From AP-15 sp963735445 (GTDB lineage Bacteria > Pseudomonadota > Alphaproteobacteria > ATCC43930 > CGMCC-115725): a stretch of DNA of 64,000 nucleotides. Below are positions 37,099 to 47,216 of this stretch, piece after piece. The position numbers and the translations under genes were made by a program. Location of the stretch: the NCBI GenBank assembly GCA_963735445.1, contig CAVTLC010000015.1, forward strand, positions 1 through 64,000. The letters are read 5' to 3'. The notes beneath the pieces are model-generated. The model saw only the letters and a program-made list of their open reading frames with translations. It did no database searches and was not told where the DNA came from. Every line of letters begins with the position of its first letter. Position 1 is the first letter of the stretch.

Positions 37099-39819
37099 TT
37101 AGACCCGACCGTGGCAGTGCTTGAATTTACGCCCCGAGCCGCAAGGGCAGGGGGCGTTGCGTGGGGTTCCGGCCCACGGCGCACGCGAACTGGCCGCCCG
37201 GAGCGGTTCGCCGCCCCCGGCGCCATCGCCTGAGCCGGCACGGCGCGCGCTTCGTGATCGGGCGGGGGCGAATCTCCCGCCTCCACCCGCCTCAGCCATC
37301 ACCTCTTCAGGTTCTGCCATCGCTTCCGCGAAAGCGGGTTGCGGGACGCGAAGCTCGACATGCGAAAGCACCGATGTGACCTGCTGACGCAGGCTGACCA
37401 GCATCGCGCCGAAAAGTTCGAACGCCTCGCGCTTGTATTCGTTCAGCGGATCACGCTGCCCATAGCCGCGCAGATAGATGCCCTGACGCAAATGGTCGAG
37501 CGACAGCAGATGATCTTTCCAGATCTGATCAAGTAATTGCAGCAACAAGCTTTTCTCGGCCATGCGCATCAGTTCGGGACCACAATTGGCGGTTTTCTCC
37601 GCCATCTTCCGGTCTGCCGCCGCCATGATGCGCTCGCGAACTTCGTCGCCGCTAACGCCGTCTTCCTTCGCCCATTCAGCAAGCGGCAAATCCACCGCGA
37701 GCAGACGCAAGCATTCGGCATGTAAACCCGCCACATCCCATTGCTCGGGTAGCGCGTTGTCTGGGATCGCGGTCGCCACGATTTCGTCGATCGTTTCATT
37801 GCGCATATCGGCAATCGTTATCGCGATATCGCGAGAATCCATGATCTCGCGGCGCTGTTCATAAACGACCTTGCGTTGGTCGTTCATGACGTCGTCATAT
37901 TTCAGCAGGTTCTTGCGGATATCGTAATTACGCGCTTCGACCTTTTGCTGGGCCTTCGCGAGAGCCTTATTGACCCAAGGATGGATGATCGCTTCGCCTT
38001 CTTTGAGCCCGAGGCGTTGCAGCATCGAATCCATTCGATCGGAGCCGAAAATTCGCATCAAATCGTCTTCGAGCGAGACGAAAAATTTCGAAGCGCCAGG
38101 GTCGCCTTGTCGCCCGGAGCGGCCCCGTAGCTGATTGTCGATCCGCCGGCTCTCGTGGCGCTCGCTGCCGACGACAAAGAGCCCGCCGGCTTGCACAACC
38201 GCTTCATGCGCGGTCTCGATTTCAGCGCGGATGGCGGCTGCCCGCCGCTCGCGTTCAGCCGGGTCTTGCACCGTCGCAAGATCGGTGCGTAACCGCATTT
38301 CGAGATTGCCGCCGAGCTGAATGTCGGTGCCGCGGCCGGCCATATTGGTCGCGATCGTAACCGCCCCCGGCCGTCCCGCCTGAGCAATTATCTGCGCTTC
38401 TTGCTCGTGGTAGCGGGCGTTCAGCACGTTGTGCGGTACCTTGTTTTTCTTAAAGAGCGTTGCCAGCGCCTCGGATTTCTCGATGCTGACGGTTCCGACC
38501 AGCACCGGCTGCTGCCGCTCGCGGCACTCAAGCACGTGCTGTAGGATTGCGTCGTATTTTTCGCGTGCCGTACGGTAGACTTCGTCGTCGGTATCCTCGC
38601 GACGGACAGGCTCGTTAGTTGGGATCTCAATGACTTCGAGCTTGTAGATGTCGCCGAATTCCTGCGATTCGGTCATGGCGGTGCCGGTCATGCCGGCAAG
38701 CTTGGGATAGAGCCGGAAATAATTCTGGAAAGTGATCGAGGCGAGCGTCTGGTTTTCGTTCTGGACGGTCACGCCCTCTTTGGCCTCGAGCGCCTGATGC
38801 AGCCCCTCGGAGTAGCGCCGACCCTCCATCATTCGGCCAGTGAACTCGTCGATGATGACGATCTTGTCGTCCTTGACGATGTAGTCGGTGTCGCGCGCGA
38901 ACAATTTGTGCGCCCGCAGCGCCTGGTTGACGTGATGCACCAACGAAACGTTGTGGATGTCGTAGAGCGTTCCTGCCGTCATCAGCCCGGATCCGCGCAG
39001 CAAGGCCTCGATCTTTTCGACTCCCGACTCGGTCATGACAACGGTGCGCTGCTTTTCGTCTTTTTCGTAATCTTCAGGTTCGAGAAACGGGATCAGCTTG
39101 TCGACTTGGAGATAGAGTTCGGAATTGTCTTCGGTCGGGCCGGAAATGATCAGCGGCGTGCGGGCCTCGTCGATCAGGATCGAATCGACCTCATCGACAA
39201 TCGCGTAATGAAACGGCCGGTGGACCATGTCCTCCAGACGAAATTTCATGTTGTCGCGAAGATAATCAAAGCCGAGCTCGTTGTTGGTGCCGTAGGTGAC
39301 ATCTGCCATATAGGCTTCACGGCGCTGCCCATCATCGAGATCGTGGACGATGCAGCCGACCGTTAATCCAAGAAAGCGATAGATTTGGCCCATCCACTCG
39401 GCGTCGCGGTGAGCGAGGTAATCGTTGACGGTAACGACGTGAACGCCGTTGCCGGCGAGGGCGTTGAGGTAGACCGGCAGCGTCGCGACCAGGGTTTTAC
39501 CCTCACCCGTCTTCATTTCGGCAATCATGCCGCGATGCAGGACGACGCCACCCATCAGTTGCACGTCGAAGTGGCGCTGACCCAGCGTGCGCTTAGCCGC
39601 CTCGCGCACCGTCGCGAAGGCATCGGGCAGCAGATCGTCGAGCTCCGCCCCATCCGCGAGTTGCTGCCGGAATTGAGCCGTGCGTTCACGCAGTTCGTCA
39701 TCCGACAACGCAACGAGCTGGGGCTCCATCTCGTTTATCGCGGAGACGATGGACTCGAGGCTCTTGACGTAGCGATCGTTGGCGGAGCCGAACAGCCGCC
39801 GGGCTAAGGCACCGAACAT
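37099..39819 (-). CDS. secA: Preprotein translocase ATPase SecA
   Basis: A 906-residue SecA, the cytoplasmic motor that drives preproteins through SecYEG. Walker A is in EMKTGEGKTLVATLPVY near 100, the DEAD-like box in AIVDEVDSILIDEARTP near 207, then the preprotein cross-linking region, and the second motor domain with ATNMAGRGTDIQLGGN near 500 and QLRGRSGRQGDPG near 580. The extreme C-terminus carries the SEC-C zinc motif CPCGSGRKFKHCHG, which binds SecB and ribosomes. Length is normal for alphaproteobacteria. Divergent from ppiC, which encodes an exported foldase. Confidence 0.99.
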   Translation of the reverse strand: MFGALARRLFGSANDRYVKSLESIVSAINEMEPQLVALSDDELRERTAQFRQQLADGAELDDLLPDAFATVREAAKRTLGQRHFDVQLMGGVVLHRGMIAEMKTGEGKTLVATLPVYLNALAGNGVHVVTVNDYLAHRDAEWMGQIYRFLGLTVGCIVHDLDDGQRREAYMADVTYGTNNELGFDYLRDNMKFRLEDMVHRPFHYAIVDEVDSILIDEARTPLIISGPTEDNSELYLQVDKLIPFLEPEDYEKDEKQRTVVMTESGVEKIEALLRGSGLMTAGTLYDIHNVSLVHHVNQALRAHKLFARDTDYIVKDDKIVIIDEFTGRMMEGRRYSEGLHQALEAKEGVTVQNENQTLASITFQNYFRLYPKLAGMTGTAMTESQEFGDIYKLEVIEIPTNEPVRREDTDDEVYRTAREKYDAILQHVLECRERQQPVLVGTVSIEKSEALATLFKKNKVPHNVLNARYHEQEAQIIAQAGRPGAVTIATNMAGRGTDIQLGGNLEMRLRTDLATVQDPAERERRAAAIRAEIETAHEAVVQAGGLFVVGSERHESRRIDNQLRGRSGRQGDPGASKFFVSLEDDLMRIFGSDRMDSMLQRLGLKEGEAIIHPWVNKALAKAQQKVEARNYDIRKNLLKYDDVMNDQRKVVYEQRREIMDSRDIAITIADMRNETIDEIVATAIPDNALPEQWDVAGLHAECLRLLAVDLPLAEWAKEDGVSGDEVRERIMAAADRKMAEKTANCGPELMRMAEKSLLLQLLDQIWKDHLLSLDHLRQGIYLRGYGQRDPLNEYKREAFELFGAMLVSLRQQVTSVLSHVELRVPQPAFAEAMAEPEEVMAEAGGGGRFAPARSRSARRAGSGDGAGGGEPLRAASSRAPWAGTPRNAPCPCGSGRKFKHCHGRV

Positions 39820-40040
39820 GGCAGCCTCGGAAAACGGTTATGGCAGGGGGAATATATTCGCACGGCGACCAGCGACACATAGGCCGCCGGGCTGTTGCTG
39901 TCAATTCGGCAACGCCTCGCGGCTGATGGCTGATGAAAATGGCCGTCGATCGCTTCGCTTGTCGCCGCGAACCCGATCATGCATTGATGTCGGACCGAGC
40001 CGCAAGGGTCCGCGGCCGTTTTCCTGCCGAGGATCTTAGA

Positions 40041-40937
40041 ATGTTGTTCCGTTCTGTGCTCATCGGGGTGTCGGCTGTGGCATTCGCTTGCGGCTCCGCG
40101 GTCCAGGCAACACAAGCCGCCGACCCTGTGGCGGCGCGCCCTTCGCCCGCTCCCCTCCCGACCGCTGGCCTGCCGCCCGGAAATCCGGTGGTGGCCCGCG
40201 TTAATGGCAAGGAGTTTCACCTTTCCGATGTCGAGGCGGCCCAGCAAAGCCTGCCGCCACAAGCTCAAAAAATGCCGTTAGCACAAATCTATCCGATGTT
40301 GCTCGACCGAATGATCGATGGGTCGCTGATTACCGAAGCGGCGCGCAAGGAACATCTCGATCAAAACCCCGACGTTCAGCGTCGGCTGAAGCTGTTGGAA
40401 GACCGCCTGATCCAGCAGGCCTATCTTGAGCAGATGCTAAAGGGCGCGGAAACCGAAGATAAGCTAAAAGCGGAGTATCAAAAGTTCCTAAAACAGCAGG
40501 CTGCAGGCGAAGAGGTTCATGCCCGCCATATCCTGGTCAAGACCGAGGCAGAGGCGGTTTCGATTATTGATCAGCTTAACAAGGGGGCTGACTTCGCGGC
40601 CCTCGCCAAGAAATATTCGACCGATCCGGGAGCGGCGTCGGGCGGCGATTTGGGTTATTTTGGCAAGGAGGATATGGTCCCGGCGTTCACCGCCGCTGCG
40701 TTTGCGTTACAGCCGGGACAATATACAAAAACTCCGGTCAAAACCGAGTTCGGTTGGCATGTAATTCTGGTTGTGGATCATCGGGTCAAACAGCCGCCGA
40801 CCTTTGCCGAGGCCCGTGAGCAGGTCAGTCACATGCTGGCGCGCGACATTGTCGAGGCCAAGGTGAAAGCGTTGCGGAGCGAGGCTAAAGTTGAAGAATT
40901 CGGCCTGGATGGCAAACCGCTGGCCGCGGCCAAATAG
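40041..40937 (+). CDS. Periplasmic PpiC-type peptidyl-prolyl isomerase
   Basis: A 298-residue parvulin-type foldase. A signal peptide (LFRSVLIGVSAVAFACGSA) precedes an Ala/Pro-rich linker, then a SurA-like helical part beginning VVARVNGKEFHLSDVEAAQ. The parvulin domain starts near residue 155 with EEVHARHILVKTEAEA and includes KKYSTDPGAASGGDLGYF and KTEFGWHVILV. ATG 40041 was chosen because GAGGA lies 8 nt upstream; a longer frame from 39933 lacks a signal. The order secA / ppiC / argJ is common in this bacterial group. Role: folding or assembly of exported proteins. Confidence 0.93.
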   Translation: MLFRSVLIGVSAVAFACGSAVQATQAADPVAARPSPAPLPTAGLPPGNPVVARVNGKEFHLSDVEAAQQSLPPQAQKMPLAQIYPMLLDRMIDGSLITEAARKEHLDQNPDVQRRLKLLEDRLIQQAYLEQMLKGAETEDKLKAEYQKFLKQQAAGEEVHARHILVKTEAEAVSIIDQLNKGADFAALAKKYSTDPGAASGGDLGYFGKEDMVPAFTAAAFALQPGQYTKTPVKTEFGWHVILVVDHRVKQPPTFAEAREQVSHMLARDIVEAKVKALRSEAKVEEFGLDGKPLAAAK

Positions 40938-40969
40938 TTTCCCTGACGTCTTTACAAGGGCAGGAATAA

Positions 40970-42217
40970 ATGAGTGCGGTTTCACCGCTGGCACCCGTCG
41001 GATTCCCGGTGTTATCCCCAATCGCCGGAGTCCGTCTTGCGGCATATGCGGCGGCAATCCGTTATGCCGGCCGGAACGATTTGATGCTGGCCGAGCTTGC
41101 GCCAGGGAGCACGGTTGCCGGCGTGCTGACCCGATCCTTGACTGCTGGTGCGCCGGTGCTCTGGTGCCGGGAATGCCTGGCAGCGGGTGAAGGTCGGGCT
41201 ATTGTCGTAAATTCCGGGAACGCCAATGTCTTTACCGGACGGGCCGGCAAAGAAGCCGTCGAATTGACTGCCAAAGCAGCCGCGCGTTTGCTTGCCTGCA
41301 CTCCGCAGCAGGTGTTTGTCTCGTCGACTGGCGTAATCGGCGAGAAGTTGCCGTCTGAGAAGATTGTTGAAGCGCTGCCCTATGCAGTCCAGAATCTTTC
41401 GGCCGAAGCATGGGAGCCGGCAGCGCGCGCGATTATGACGACCGACACCTTCCCAAAGGGTGCCAGCGCGAGCGCCGAAATCGACGGGGTTGCCGTCCGC
41501 ATCAACGGATTTGCCAAGGGCTCAGGGATGATCGCGCCGGACATGGCGACGATGCTCGGATACGTCTTCACCGACGCGACGTTACCAGCGGCTGTTCTGC
41601 AGCCGCTGCTGGCCGAAGCGACCGATCGCTCGTTCAACTCGATCACAGTCGATGGCGATACTTCGACCAGCGACACCGTGCTGCTCTGTGCGACACAGAA
41701 AGCGCCGCATCGGCCCATCACTAATCCAGGCGATCTGCGGCTCCAAACATTCAGGCGGGCGCTGAACCAGGTCATGACCGACCTCGCCCAGCAGATCGTG
41801 CGCGATGGCGAAGGTGCCCAGAAATTTGTTACGATCAAAGTGACGGGGGCGGAAAGCACCTTGGCGGCGCGGCGGATCGGGCTGACAATCGGCAATTCAC
41901 CGTTGGTCAAGACAGCCCTCGCCGCCGGCGACGCAAATTGGGGCCGCATTGTCATGGCGGTCGGAAAGGCCGGCGAGAAGGCCGATCGCGACCTGCTGTC
42001 GATCGCCGTCGGCGGCATCGCTATCGTGGCTCGCGGCGAGCCAGTTTCAGGCTACGACGAAACGCCCGTCACCGAGCATATGAAGGGCCGCGAAATCGAT
42101 ATTGCGGTCGATATCGGCATCGGGTCGGGCAGATGCGACAGTGTGGACCTGCGATTTGACCCACGGCTACATCGATATCAATGGCAGCTACCGCAGCTGA
42201 TCGAGCGCCGCCGCTGA
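40970..42217 (+). CDS. argJ: Arginine biosynthesis bifunctional protein ArgJ, C-terminus frameshifted
   Basis: ArgJ transfers acetyl from N-acetylornithine to glutamate, recycling it in arginine synthesis (and can also make N-acetylglutamate). The self-cleavage site is in KGSGMIAPDMATMLGYVF, with the nucleophile Thr near residue 194, and SSTGVIGEKLP is present. The body matches the family up to DIAVDIGIGSGR. After that the frame is wrong: the encoded tail (ending QLPQLIERRR) replaces the usual ending. Removing one base near 42131-42134 restores ATVWTCDLTHGYIDINGSYR with a stop at 42198-42200, the standard ArgJ C-terminus. The true gene therefore probably ends at 42200, overlapping mutT by 20 bp. 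Confidence 0.95.
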   Translation: MSAVSPLAPVGFPVLSPIAGVRLAAYAAAIRYAGRNDLMLAELAPGSTVAGVLTRSLTAGAPVLWCRECLAAGEGRAIVVNSGNANVFTGRAGKEAVELTAKAAARLLACTPQQVFVSSTGVIGEKLPSEKIVEALPYAVQNLSAEAWEPAARAIMTTDTFPKGASASAEIDGVAVRINGFAKGSGMIAPDMATMLGYVFTDATLPAAVLQPLLAEATDRSFNSITVDGDTSTSDTVLLCATQKAPHRPITNPGDLRLQTFRRALNQVMTDLAQQIVRDGEGAQKFVTIKVTGAESTLAARRIGLTIGNSPLVKTALAAGDANWGRIVMAVGKAGEKADRDLLSIAVGGIAIVARGEPVSGYDETPVTEHMKGREIDIAVDIGIGSGRCDSVDLRFDPRLHRYQWQLPQLIERRR

Positions 42218-42606
42218 TCCTGGTCGCGGCGGTTGTGCTGGTCGATGCTGACGGGCGCGTGCTGTTGGCGCAGCGTCCCGAAGGCAAGGCGATGGCGGGT
42301 CTCTGGGAGTTCCCGGGTGGGAAGGTCGATCCGGGCGAGACGCCAGAGGCGGCGTTGATCCGTGAATTGGCGGAGGAGCTGGGGATCGATGTGACGGCGA
42401 GCTGCCTGGCGCCGTTCACCTTTGCCTCCCACGCCTATCCCGATTTCCACCTGCTGATGCCGCTATATGTTTGCCGCAAATGGTCGGGAATGCCGATAGC
42501 GCGGGAGGGGCAACGGCTGAGCTGGGTCTGGCCGGCGCGGCTTCCCGACTATCCGATGCCGCCGGCGGACAAGCCGCTTATCGCGATGCTGCGCGACCTG
42601 CTGTAG
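42181..42606 (+). CDS. mutT: MutT-type Nudix (8-oxo-dGTP) hydrolase
   Basis: A 141-residue Nudix hydrolase, probably cleaving oxidised 8-oxo-dGTP to keep it out of DNA. The Nudix box spans about residues 46-68: GGKVDPGETPEAALIREL then AEELGI. The preceding VLLAQRPEGKAMAGLWEFP is typical of MutT. The gene starts inside the end of argJ, so the two are probably cotranslated. Downstream, a minus-strand gene ends convergently. Confidence 0.93.
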   Translation: MAATAADRAPPLILVAAVVLVDADGRVLLAQRPEGKAMAGLWEFPGGKVDPGETPEAALIRELAEELGIDVTASCLAPFTFASHAYPDFHLLMPLYVCRKWSGMPIAREGQRLSWVWPARLPDYPMPPADKPLIAMLRDLL

Positions 42607-42730
42607 CGTCGCCGCTGCCTGCGCTATCGGGATTTGTCGTCCTGGTACTGCGATTAGGTCGTCTCCCGGCCGAATCATGAGCCGCGGAGGCGGGACCGGG
42701 CGTCCCGCTAGCGCGGTAAGACCGGCGGGA

Positions 42731-44101
42731 TCAGCGAGCGGCGAGCCGCGCCGCGGCGCCGATATCGGCGAGGCTGTCGAGGTCGGACACCGCCTCGCGC
42801 AACTCGCGGGTGCGGGGATTACCGAGCACCGGCGCAACCAAGCTGTCGAATTTGTCGGCGAGCCGCCGGCCTTGTTGGAGGATATCGGGGGCGGGAATTC
42901 CCGAATCGTGCCGCGTGGCGAGCCGCCTGCCGTCGGCCAACGCTACTTCCAACTCGCTGACGGTCTGCGGCCATCCTTTCTGAAAATCGATTGTGATTTT
43001 CTCGCGCTGCCGGACCAAAGCCGGATCACGCGCGGTCGCCTCGTTGTAAGCCCCGAGATTTGCGGTGTCGACCCCGGCTAATGCCATCGCCACAGTCTGA
43101 CGCAAGCTGAATTTGCTCTGCAACCCATCGACCGGGGCGGGGATATTGCACACCCGATCGGTGCTGGCATCGATGCGCAGCGTGACAGATACGATATTGT
43201 CGAGGCTCGGCGCGTGCTCGCGGCGAACTTCGCGGGCGCACTCGATCGGCGCATGGGTGAAGTAACAAGCGGCGTGGTATTTGAACAAGTTGTTGAGGAT
43301 GTGAAAGCCGCCTGCGGGCTCCGCCAACGCCGCCGCTGGTGAAAAATCGGGACCGTGGGTCAGGGCAAAGCCCTGCACGCACTCGATCAGATCGGTGCGG
43401 CTCGAAAACCCGCGCGCCGCTAGCCGCGCCGCCAGCAGCCCATTCTGAGCCGCCTTGCCGGCATGGAACGGCTTGCACATTGTCCCGAATTGCGATTTTA
43501 GACCGGCCGCCTGGGTTCCGGCAATGCCGAGGGCGGTCGCGGTTTTCTCGGGGTCGAGCTCGAGCAGACGGGCGCAGGCTGCGGCCGCACCGAGGCAGCC
43601 GACCGTCGCTGTCGAATGAAACCCGAGATCGTAATGGCCGGGGCTCAGCGCGGCGCCAACCCGGCAGGCGATCTCGTAACCGGCCACGAACGCGGTGAGC
43701 ACGTCGCGTCCGGAGCTGGCTTTTGCTTCGGCGAGCGCCAGCAGCCCGGGTAAGATCGGGACAGAAGGATGACCCGGCATCGCGATGTTGACGTCGTCAA
43801 AATCGAGCGCGTGACCCGCCGCACCGTTGACCAGCGCCGCCGCCAATGCAGGCAGCCGTAATGGATGGGCGGCGACGCTCGCCTGCGGTGCCCCGCCGGC
43901 TTCAGCCATCTCGTCGAGGATGATTCGGACTAGCGGGTCATCGGCGCCGGCAATCGCCACGCCGAGATAATCGAGCACGCATTGCCGCGCCACCTCGCGC
44001 ACCGGCTCCGGCAAGTCGCGGTACTCCAGGGCGCATGTCCGTTCCGCTAAAATCCGGGTCAAATCGCCCGTTTGCGTGCGGCCCGCTAGGTCACCATCCA
44101 T
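42731..44101 (-). CDS. MmgE/PrpD-family protein
   Basis: A 456-residue member of the MmgE/PrpD family, which includes 2-methylcitrate dehydratase and cis-aconitate decarboxylase. Characteristic stretches: ARQCVLDYLGVAIAGADDP near 40-58, GAAGHALDFDDVNIAMPGHP near 94-113, GYEIACRVGAALSPGHYDLG and FHSTATVGCLGAAAA near 150-165, and FGTMCKPFHAGKAAQNGLL near 205-225. The substrate is not predictable: prpB/prpC are absent, and many alphaproteobacterial paralogues have unknown targets. The next gene on the same strand is an enoyl-CoA hydratase, 110 bp upstream, suggesting organic-acid catabolism. Confidence 0.92.
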   Translation of the reverse strand: MDGDLAGRTQTGDLTRILAERTCALEYRDLPEPVREVARQCVLDYLGVAIAGADDPLVRIILDEMAEAGGAPQASVAAHPLRLPALAAALVNGAAGHALDFDDVNIAMPGHPSVPILPGLLALAEAKASSGRDVLTAFVAGYEIACRVGAALSPGHYDLGFHSTATVGCLGAAAACARLLELDPEKTATALGIAGTQAAGLKSQFGTMCKPFHAGKAAQNGLLAARLAARGFSSRTDLIECVQGFALTHGPDFSPAAALAEPAGGFHILNNLFKYHAACYFTHAPIECAREVRREHAPSLDNIVSVTLRIDASTDRVCNIPAPVDGLQSKFSLRQTVAMALAGVDTANLGAYNEATARDPALVRQREKITIDFQKGWPQTVSELEVALADGRRLATRHDSGIPAPDILQQGRRLADKFDSLVAPVLGNPRTRELREAVSDLDSLADIGAAARLAAR

Positions 44102-44211
44102 CTTGCTCTCCCGCTCGTCGAAGGTGCGGTATCACCTGAACCGCATCCTTCTGGATGAGGTTAGTTGGCGGCCGCGCTTATCGCAATCACGGTACTGAGA
44201 AAAGGAGCGGT

Positions 44212-45006
44212 TTAGCGACCCTTGAAATGCGGTTTGCGCTTTTCGTTAAACGAGGCGATGCCTTCGCGACGGTCTTCAGTCGGAACCATACGGTTGTAGG
44301 CCTCGATTTCAAGCATCATGCCGCTCGCCAAATCCATTTGCAGTCCGTAGTGGATCGCGTGTTTCGCTTGGCGCACCGAGATCGGCGCGTTCTCTGCGAT
44401 GCGACGGCCGGTCTCCAGCGCCGCGTCGATAAGCCTTGTGGGAGCGCATACCCGATTGACCATGCCCCAATCGTGGGCTTCTTGTGCGGCAAAGGGCCGG
44501 CCGGTCAGGATGATTTCTTTGGCGCGCCGTTCGCCGACCGCTCGTGGCAGATTTTGAGTGCCACCCGCGCCCGGCATGATGCCCAAAGTTACCTCGGTCA
44601 GTGCAAAACGCGCATGTTCCGCGGCATAGATAAAGTCGCAGCACAAGGCCAATTCGCACCCGCCCGCATAGGCCGCGCCATTAATTGCACCGATAACCGG
44701 TACCGGGCAGGCGATAAGGGCGCGGATCATGCGCTCGAACAGCAAGTGCTGTTCTTGCCACTGCTCGTCGGTCATGCCGTTGCGTTCTTTAAGGTCTCCG
44801 CCCGCGCAAAATGCCCGATCGCCGGCGCCGGTAAGCACGACACACCGAGCCTGCGCCGGAGCCGAGTTGACCGCGTCAAAGAAGGCCAAGAGATCGCACC
44901 CCATCTGGGTATTAAGCGCATTCGCCACCTGAGGGCGGTTCAAAGTCAACAAAACGAGCCCGTCGTCGCGGTCTTCGGCCCGGATCGTCTCGTATTCCTG
45001 GTTCAT
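44212..45006 (-). CDS. Enoyl-CoA hydratase/isomerase family protein
   Basis: A 264-residue crotonase-fold enzyme acting on acyl-CoA thioesters. Oxyanion-hole and CoA-binding segments are RAFCAGGDLKERNG near 66-80 and GAINGAAYAGGCELALCCDF near 104-124. The helix with a candidate catalytic acidic residue is LTEVTLGIMPGAGGTQNLPR near 137-157. AKEIILTGRPFAAQEAHDWG and a C-terminal FNEKRKPHFKGR complete the family pattern. Could be a hydratase, isomerase or a CoA hydrolase; sequence alone does not decide. Lies upstream of the MmgE/PrpD gene on the same strand. Confidence 0.92.
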   Translation of the reverse strand: MNQEYETIRAEDRDDGLVLLTLNRPQVANALNTQMGCDLLAFFDAVNSAPAQARCVVLTGAGDRAFCAGGDLKERNGMTDEQWQEQHLLFERMIRALIACPVPVIGAINGAAYAGGCELALCCDFIYAAEHARFALTEVTLGIMPGAGGTQNLPRAVGERRAKEIILTGRPFAAQEAHDWGMVNRVCAPTRLIDAALETGRRIAENAPISVRQAKHAIHYGLQMDLASGMMLEIEAYNRMVPTEDRREGIASFNEKRKPHFKGR

Positions 45007-45272
45007 GGCCCATCCCTTCAGGAGGTCGCCACTTTGTTTACAGGACGCGTCTTAATCGTGCGACTCGTGTTTGCCGGGGATGGGGCAGGGGCCCGGGATG
45101 GCGCAGGGGTGGTCCAAGGTCGGGATGTTATGCGGGGAGAATTCGGCGGGAGTTGGATACGGAGGAGGCCGCCCGGCCGGGCCTAAAGCGCAGCGCCAGC
45201 GCTGGGCTGGCTTGGCCAGCTGGGGGCCCGCCCCATATGTCTCAAGTGTTTTTGAGGGCTCGGGAGAGGGCG

Positions 45273-47084
45273 ATGCCGGCGGAGGTAGCAGTAGAAGCGA
45301 CAGCGGGCGACAGGAAAGCGCCGCTCGGAGTCTTGCCGGAATGGGATCTCGGCGATTTATACCCCGGTCGTGACAGCCCGGAGCTAACCCGCGATCTGGA
45401 ACGCCTCGCCGAAGGCGCCGAAGCGTTTCACCGCCGATATGAGGGGCGAATTGCCGAACTGTCGGGTGCCGATTTGGGGGCGGCGGTCAAAGTTTATGAG
45501 CAGTTGCAGGAGCTGAGCGGCCGCATCATTAGCTATGCCTCTTTGGTCCATGCCGGTAATCTTACGGATCCCGAGATCGGTCGCTTCTATCAGACGGTGC
45601 AGGAGCGCATTAACGCGATCTCGACGACGCTCCTGTTCTTCACGCTCGAAATCAATCGGCTCGGCGACAGCGAACTCGCTGCCAAGGAGGCCGCCCCTGA
45701 AATTGCGCACTATCTCCCTTGGCTACGCGATACTCGCGCCTTTCGGCCGCACCAGCTGTCGGACGAATTGGAAAAGCTGCTGCACGAAAAGTATGTGAGT
45801 GGGCGCGCGGCCTGGACCCGGTTGTTCGACGAAACCATCGCCGATCTGCGCTTTCCGATCAGAGGCGAGGAGCTTACCGAAGCAGAAGCGCTCGACCTGC
45901 TGTCTGACCCCAACCCCGAAGTGCGCCGCGAAGCTGCCAACGTTATTGGTGAGGTGCTCGGCAACAATGCAAGAACTTTCGCCTTAATCACTAATACGCT
46001 GGCCAAGGACAAGGAGATTGAGGACCGCTGGCGCCACTTTGCACGCCCGATATCGTCGCGGAATCTGTCGAATTTTGTCGAGGACAAGGTGGTCGACGCG
46101 CTGATCTCGGCCGTTCGCGCCAGCTATCCGCGCCTGTCGCATCGCTATTATCGCCTAAAAGCCCGCTGGTTCGGGGTCGATGCGCTACCGTTTTGGGATC
46201 GTAACGCGCCATTGCCCGAGGATGTCGACCGGCTGATACCTTGGTCAGAGGCGCAACAAATCGTGCTGTCGGCCTATAACGCCTTTTCGCCCGAGCTGGC
46301 CGCGGTCGGCGGGAGGTTTTTTGCCGCACCCTGGATCGACGCGCCGGTGCGGCCGGGCAAAGCATCCGGGGCCTTTGCGCATCCGACGGTGCCCGCCGCC
46401 CATCCCTACCTGCTGCTTAACTATCAGGGTCGCGTTCGCGATGTGATGACTTTGGCTCACGAGCTGGGTCATGGCGTTCATCAAGTGCTCGCCGGGCGGC
46501 AAGGCTATTTGATGGCGGACACGCCGCTCACTCTGGCCGAAACCGCCTCCGTTTTTGGCGAGATGCTAACCTTCCGGGCTCTGCTCGCGCGCGAATCCGA
46601 CCCTCGCCGGCGCAAGATCATGCTCGCGGGCAAGGTCGAGGATATGTTGAACACAGTGGTTCGCCAGATCGCGTTCGCCACTTTTGAGATCCGGCTGCAT
46701 GACCAGCGCCGAGAGGCTGAGCTTACGCCTGACCAAATTTCGAAAATCTGGCTTGACGTCCAGCGCGAAAGCCTCGGACCGGCAATCAGTCTCGATGGGG
46801 TCTATCGCCATTACTGGTCATATATTCCACATTTTATTCACACGCCGTTCTACGTGTACGCTTATGCTTTTGGCGATTGCCTCGTGAATTCACTTTACGC
46901 AGTTTATCAAGATGCGCATCAGGGTTTTGCCGAGCGCTACCTCGACATGCTTCGCGCCGGTGGCACATTGCGGCACCGCGACTTGATGGCGCCGTTTGGT
47001 CTCGACGCGTCGGACCCATCTTTCTGGTCGAAGGGGCTGTCGGTCGTGTCGGGTTTCATCGATGAGCTTGAGGCAATTGGCTGA
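45273..47084 (+). CDS. pepF: M3-family oligoendopeptidase F
   Basis: A 603-residue cytoplasmic zinc metallopeptidase of family M3B, degrading short peptides. The zinc motif is in MTLAHELGHGVHQVLAG near residue 390-400 (HELGH), with the third ligand expected in LTLAETASVFGEMLTF. The C-terminal block YHWS-type region reads YRHYWSYIPHFIHTPFYVYA. Start chosen at ATG 45273, preceded by GGGAGAGGG; upstream in-frame starts (TTG 45153, ATG 45237) add an unrelated leader. Length then equals the family norm. No operon partner is certain. Confidence 0.93.
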   Translation: MPAEVAVEATAGDRKAPLGVLPEWDLGDLYPGRDSPELTRDLERLAEGAEAFHRRYEGRIAELSGADLGAAVKVYEQLQELSGRIISYASLVHAGNLTDPEIGRFYQTVQERINAISTTLLFFTLEINRLGDSELAAKEAAPEIAHYLPWLRDTRAFRPHQLSDELEKLLHEKYVSGRAAWTRLFDETIADLRFPIRGEELTEAEALDLLSDPNPEVRREAANVIGEVLGNNARTFALITNTLAKDKEIEDRWRHFARPISSRNLSNFVEDKVVDALISAVRASYPRLSHRYYRLKARWFGVDALPFWDRNAPLPEDVDRLIPWSEAQQIVLSAYNAFSPELAAVGGRFFAAPWIDAPVRPGKASGAFAHPTVPAAHPYLLLNYQGRVRDVMTLAHELGHGVHQVLAGRQGYLMADTPLTLAETASVFGEMLTFRALLARESDPRRRKIMLAGKVEDMLNTVVRQIAFATFEIRLHDQRREAELTPDQISKIWLDVQRESLGPAISLDGVYRHYWSYIPHFIHTPFYVYAYAFGDCLVNSLYAVYQDAHQGFAERYLDMLRAGGTLRHRDLMAPFGLDASDPSFWSKGLSVVSGFIDELEAIG

Positions 47085-47216
47085 ATAACGAATTGGCTAA
47101 ATGGGGCGAAGAGCGATTGCTTCGGCGGAGTACTGTTAAAAACGGATTTTGAGCTGCCCGGAGTCGACGGGCTTTCAGATCCAAAGGCCTAGGCCGATTG
47201 AATCAAGGTGTTTGGC

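Noticed and set aside
44155..45186. 343-codon plus-strand frame
   Set aside because: Antisense to the enoyl-CoA hydratase gene, which has clear motifs.
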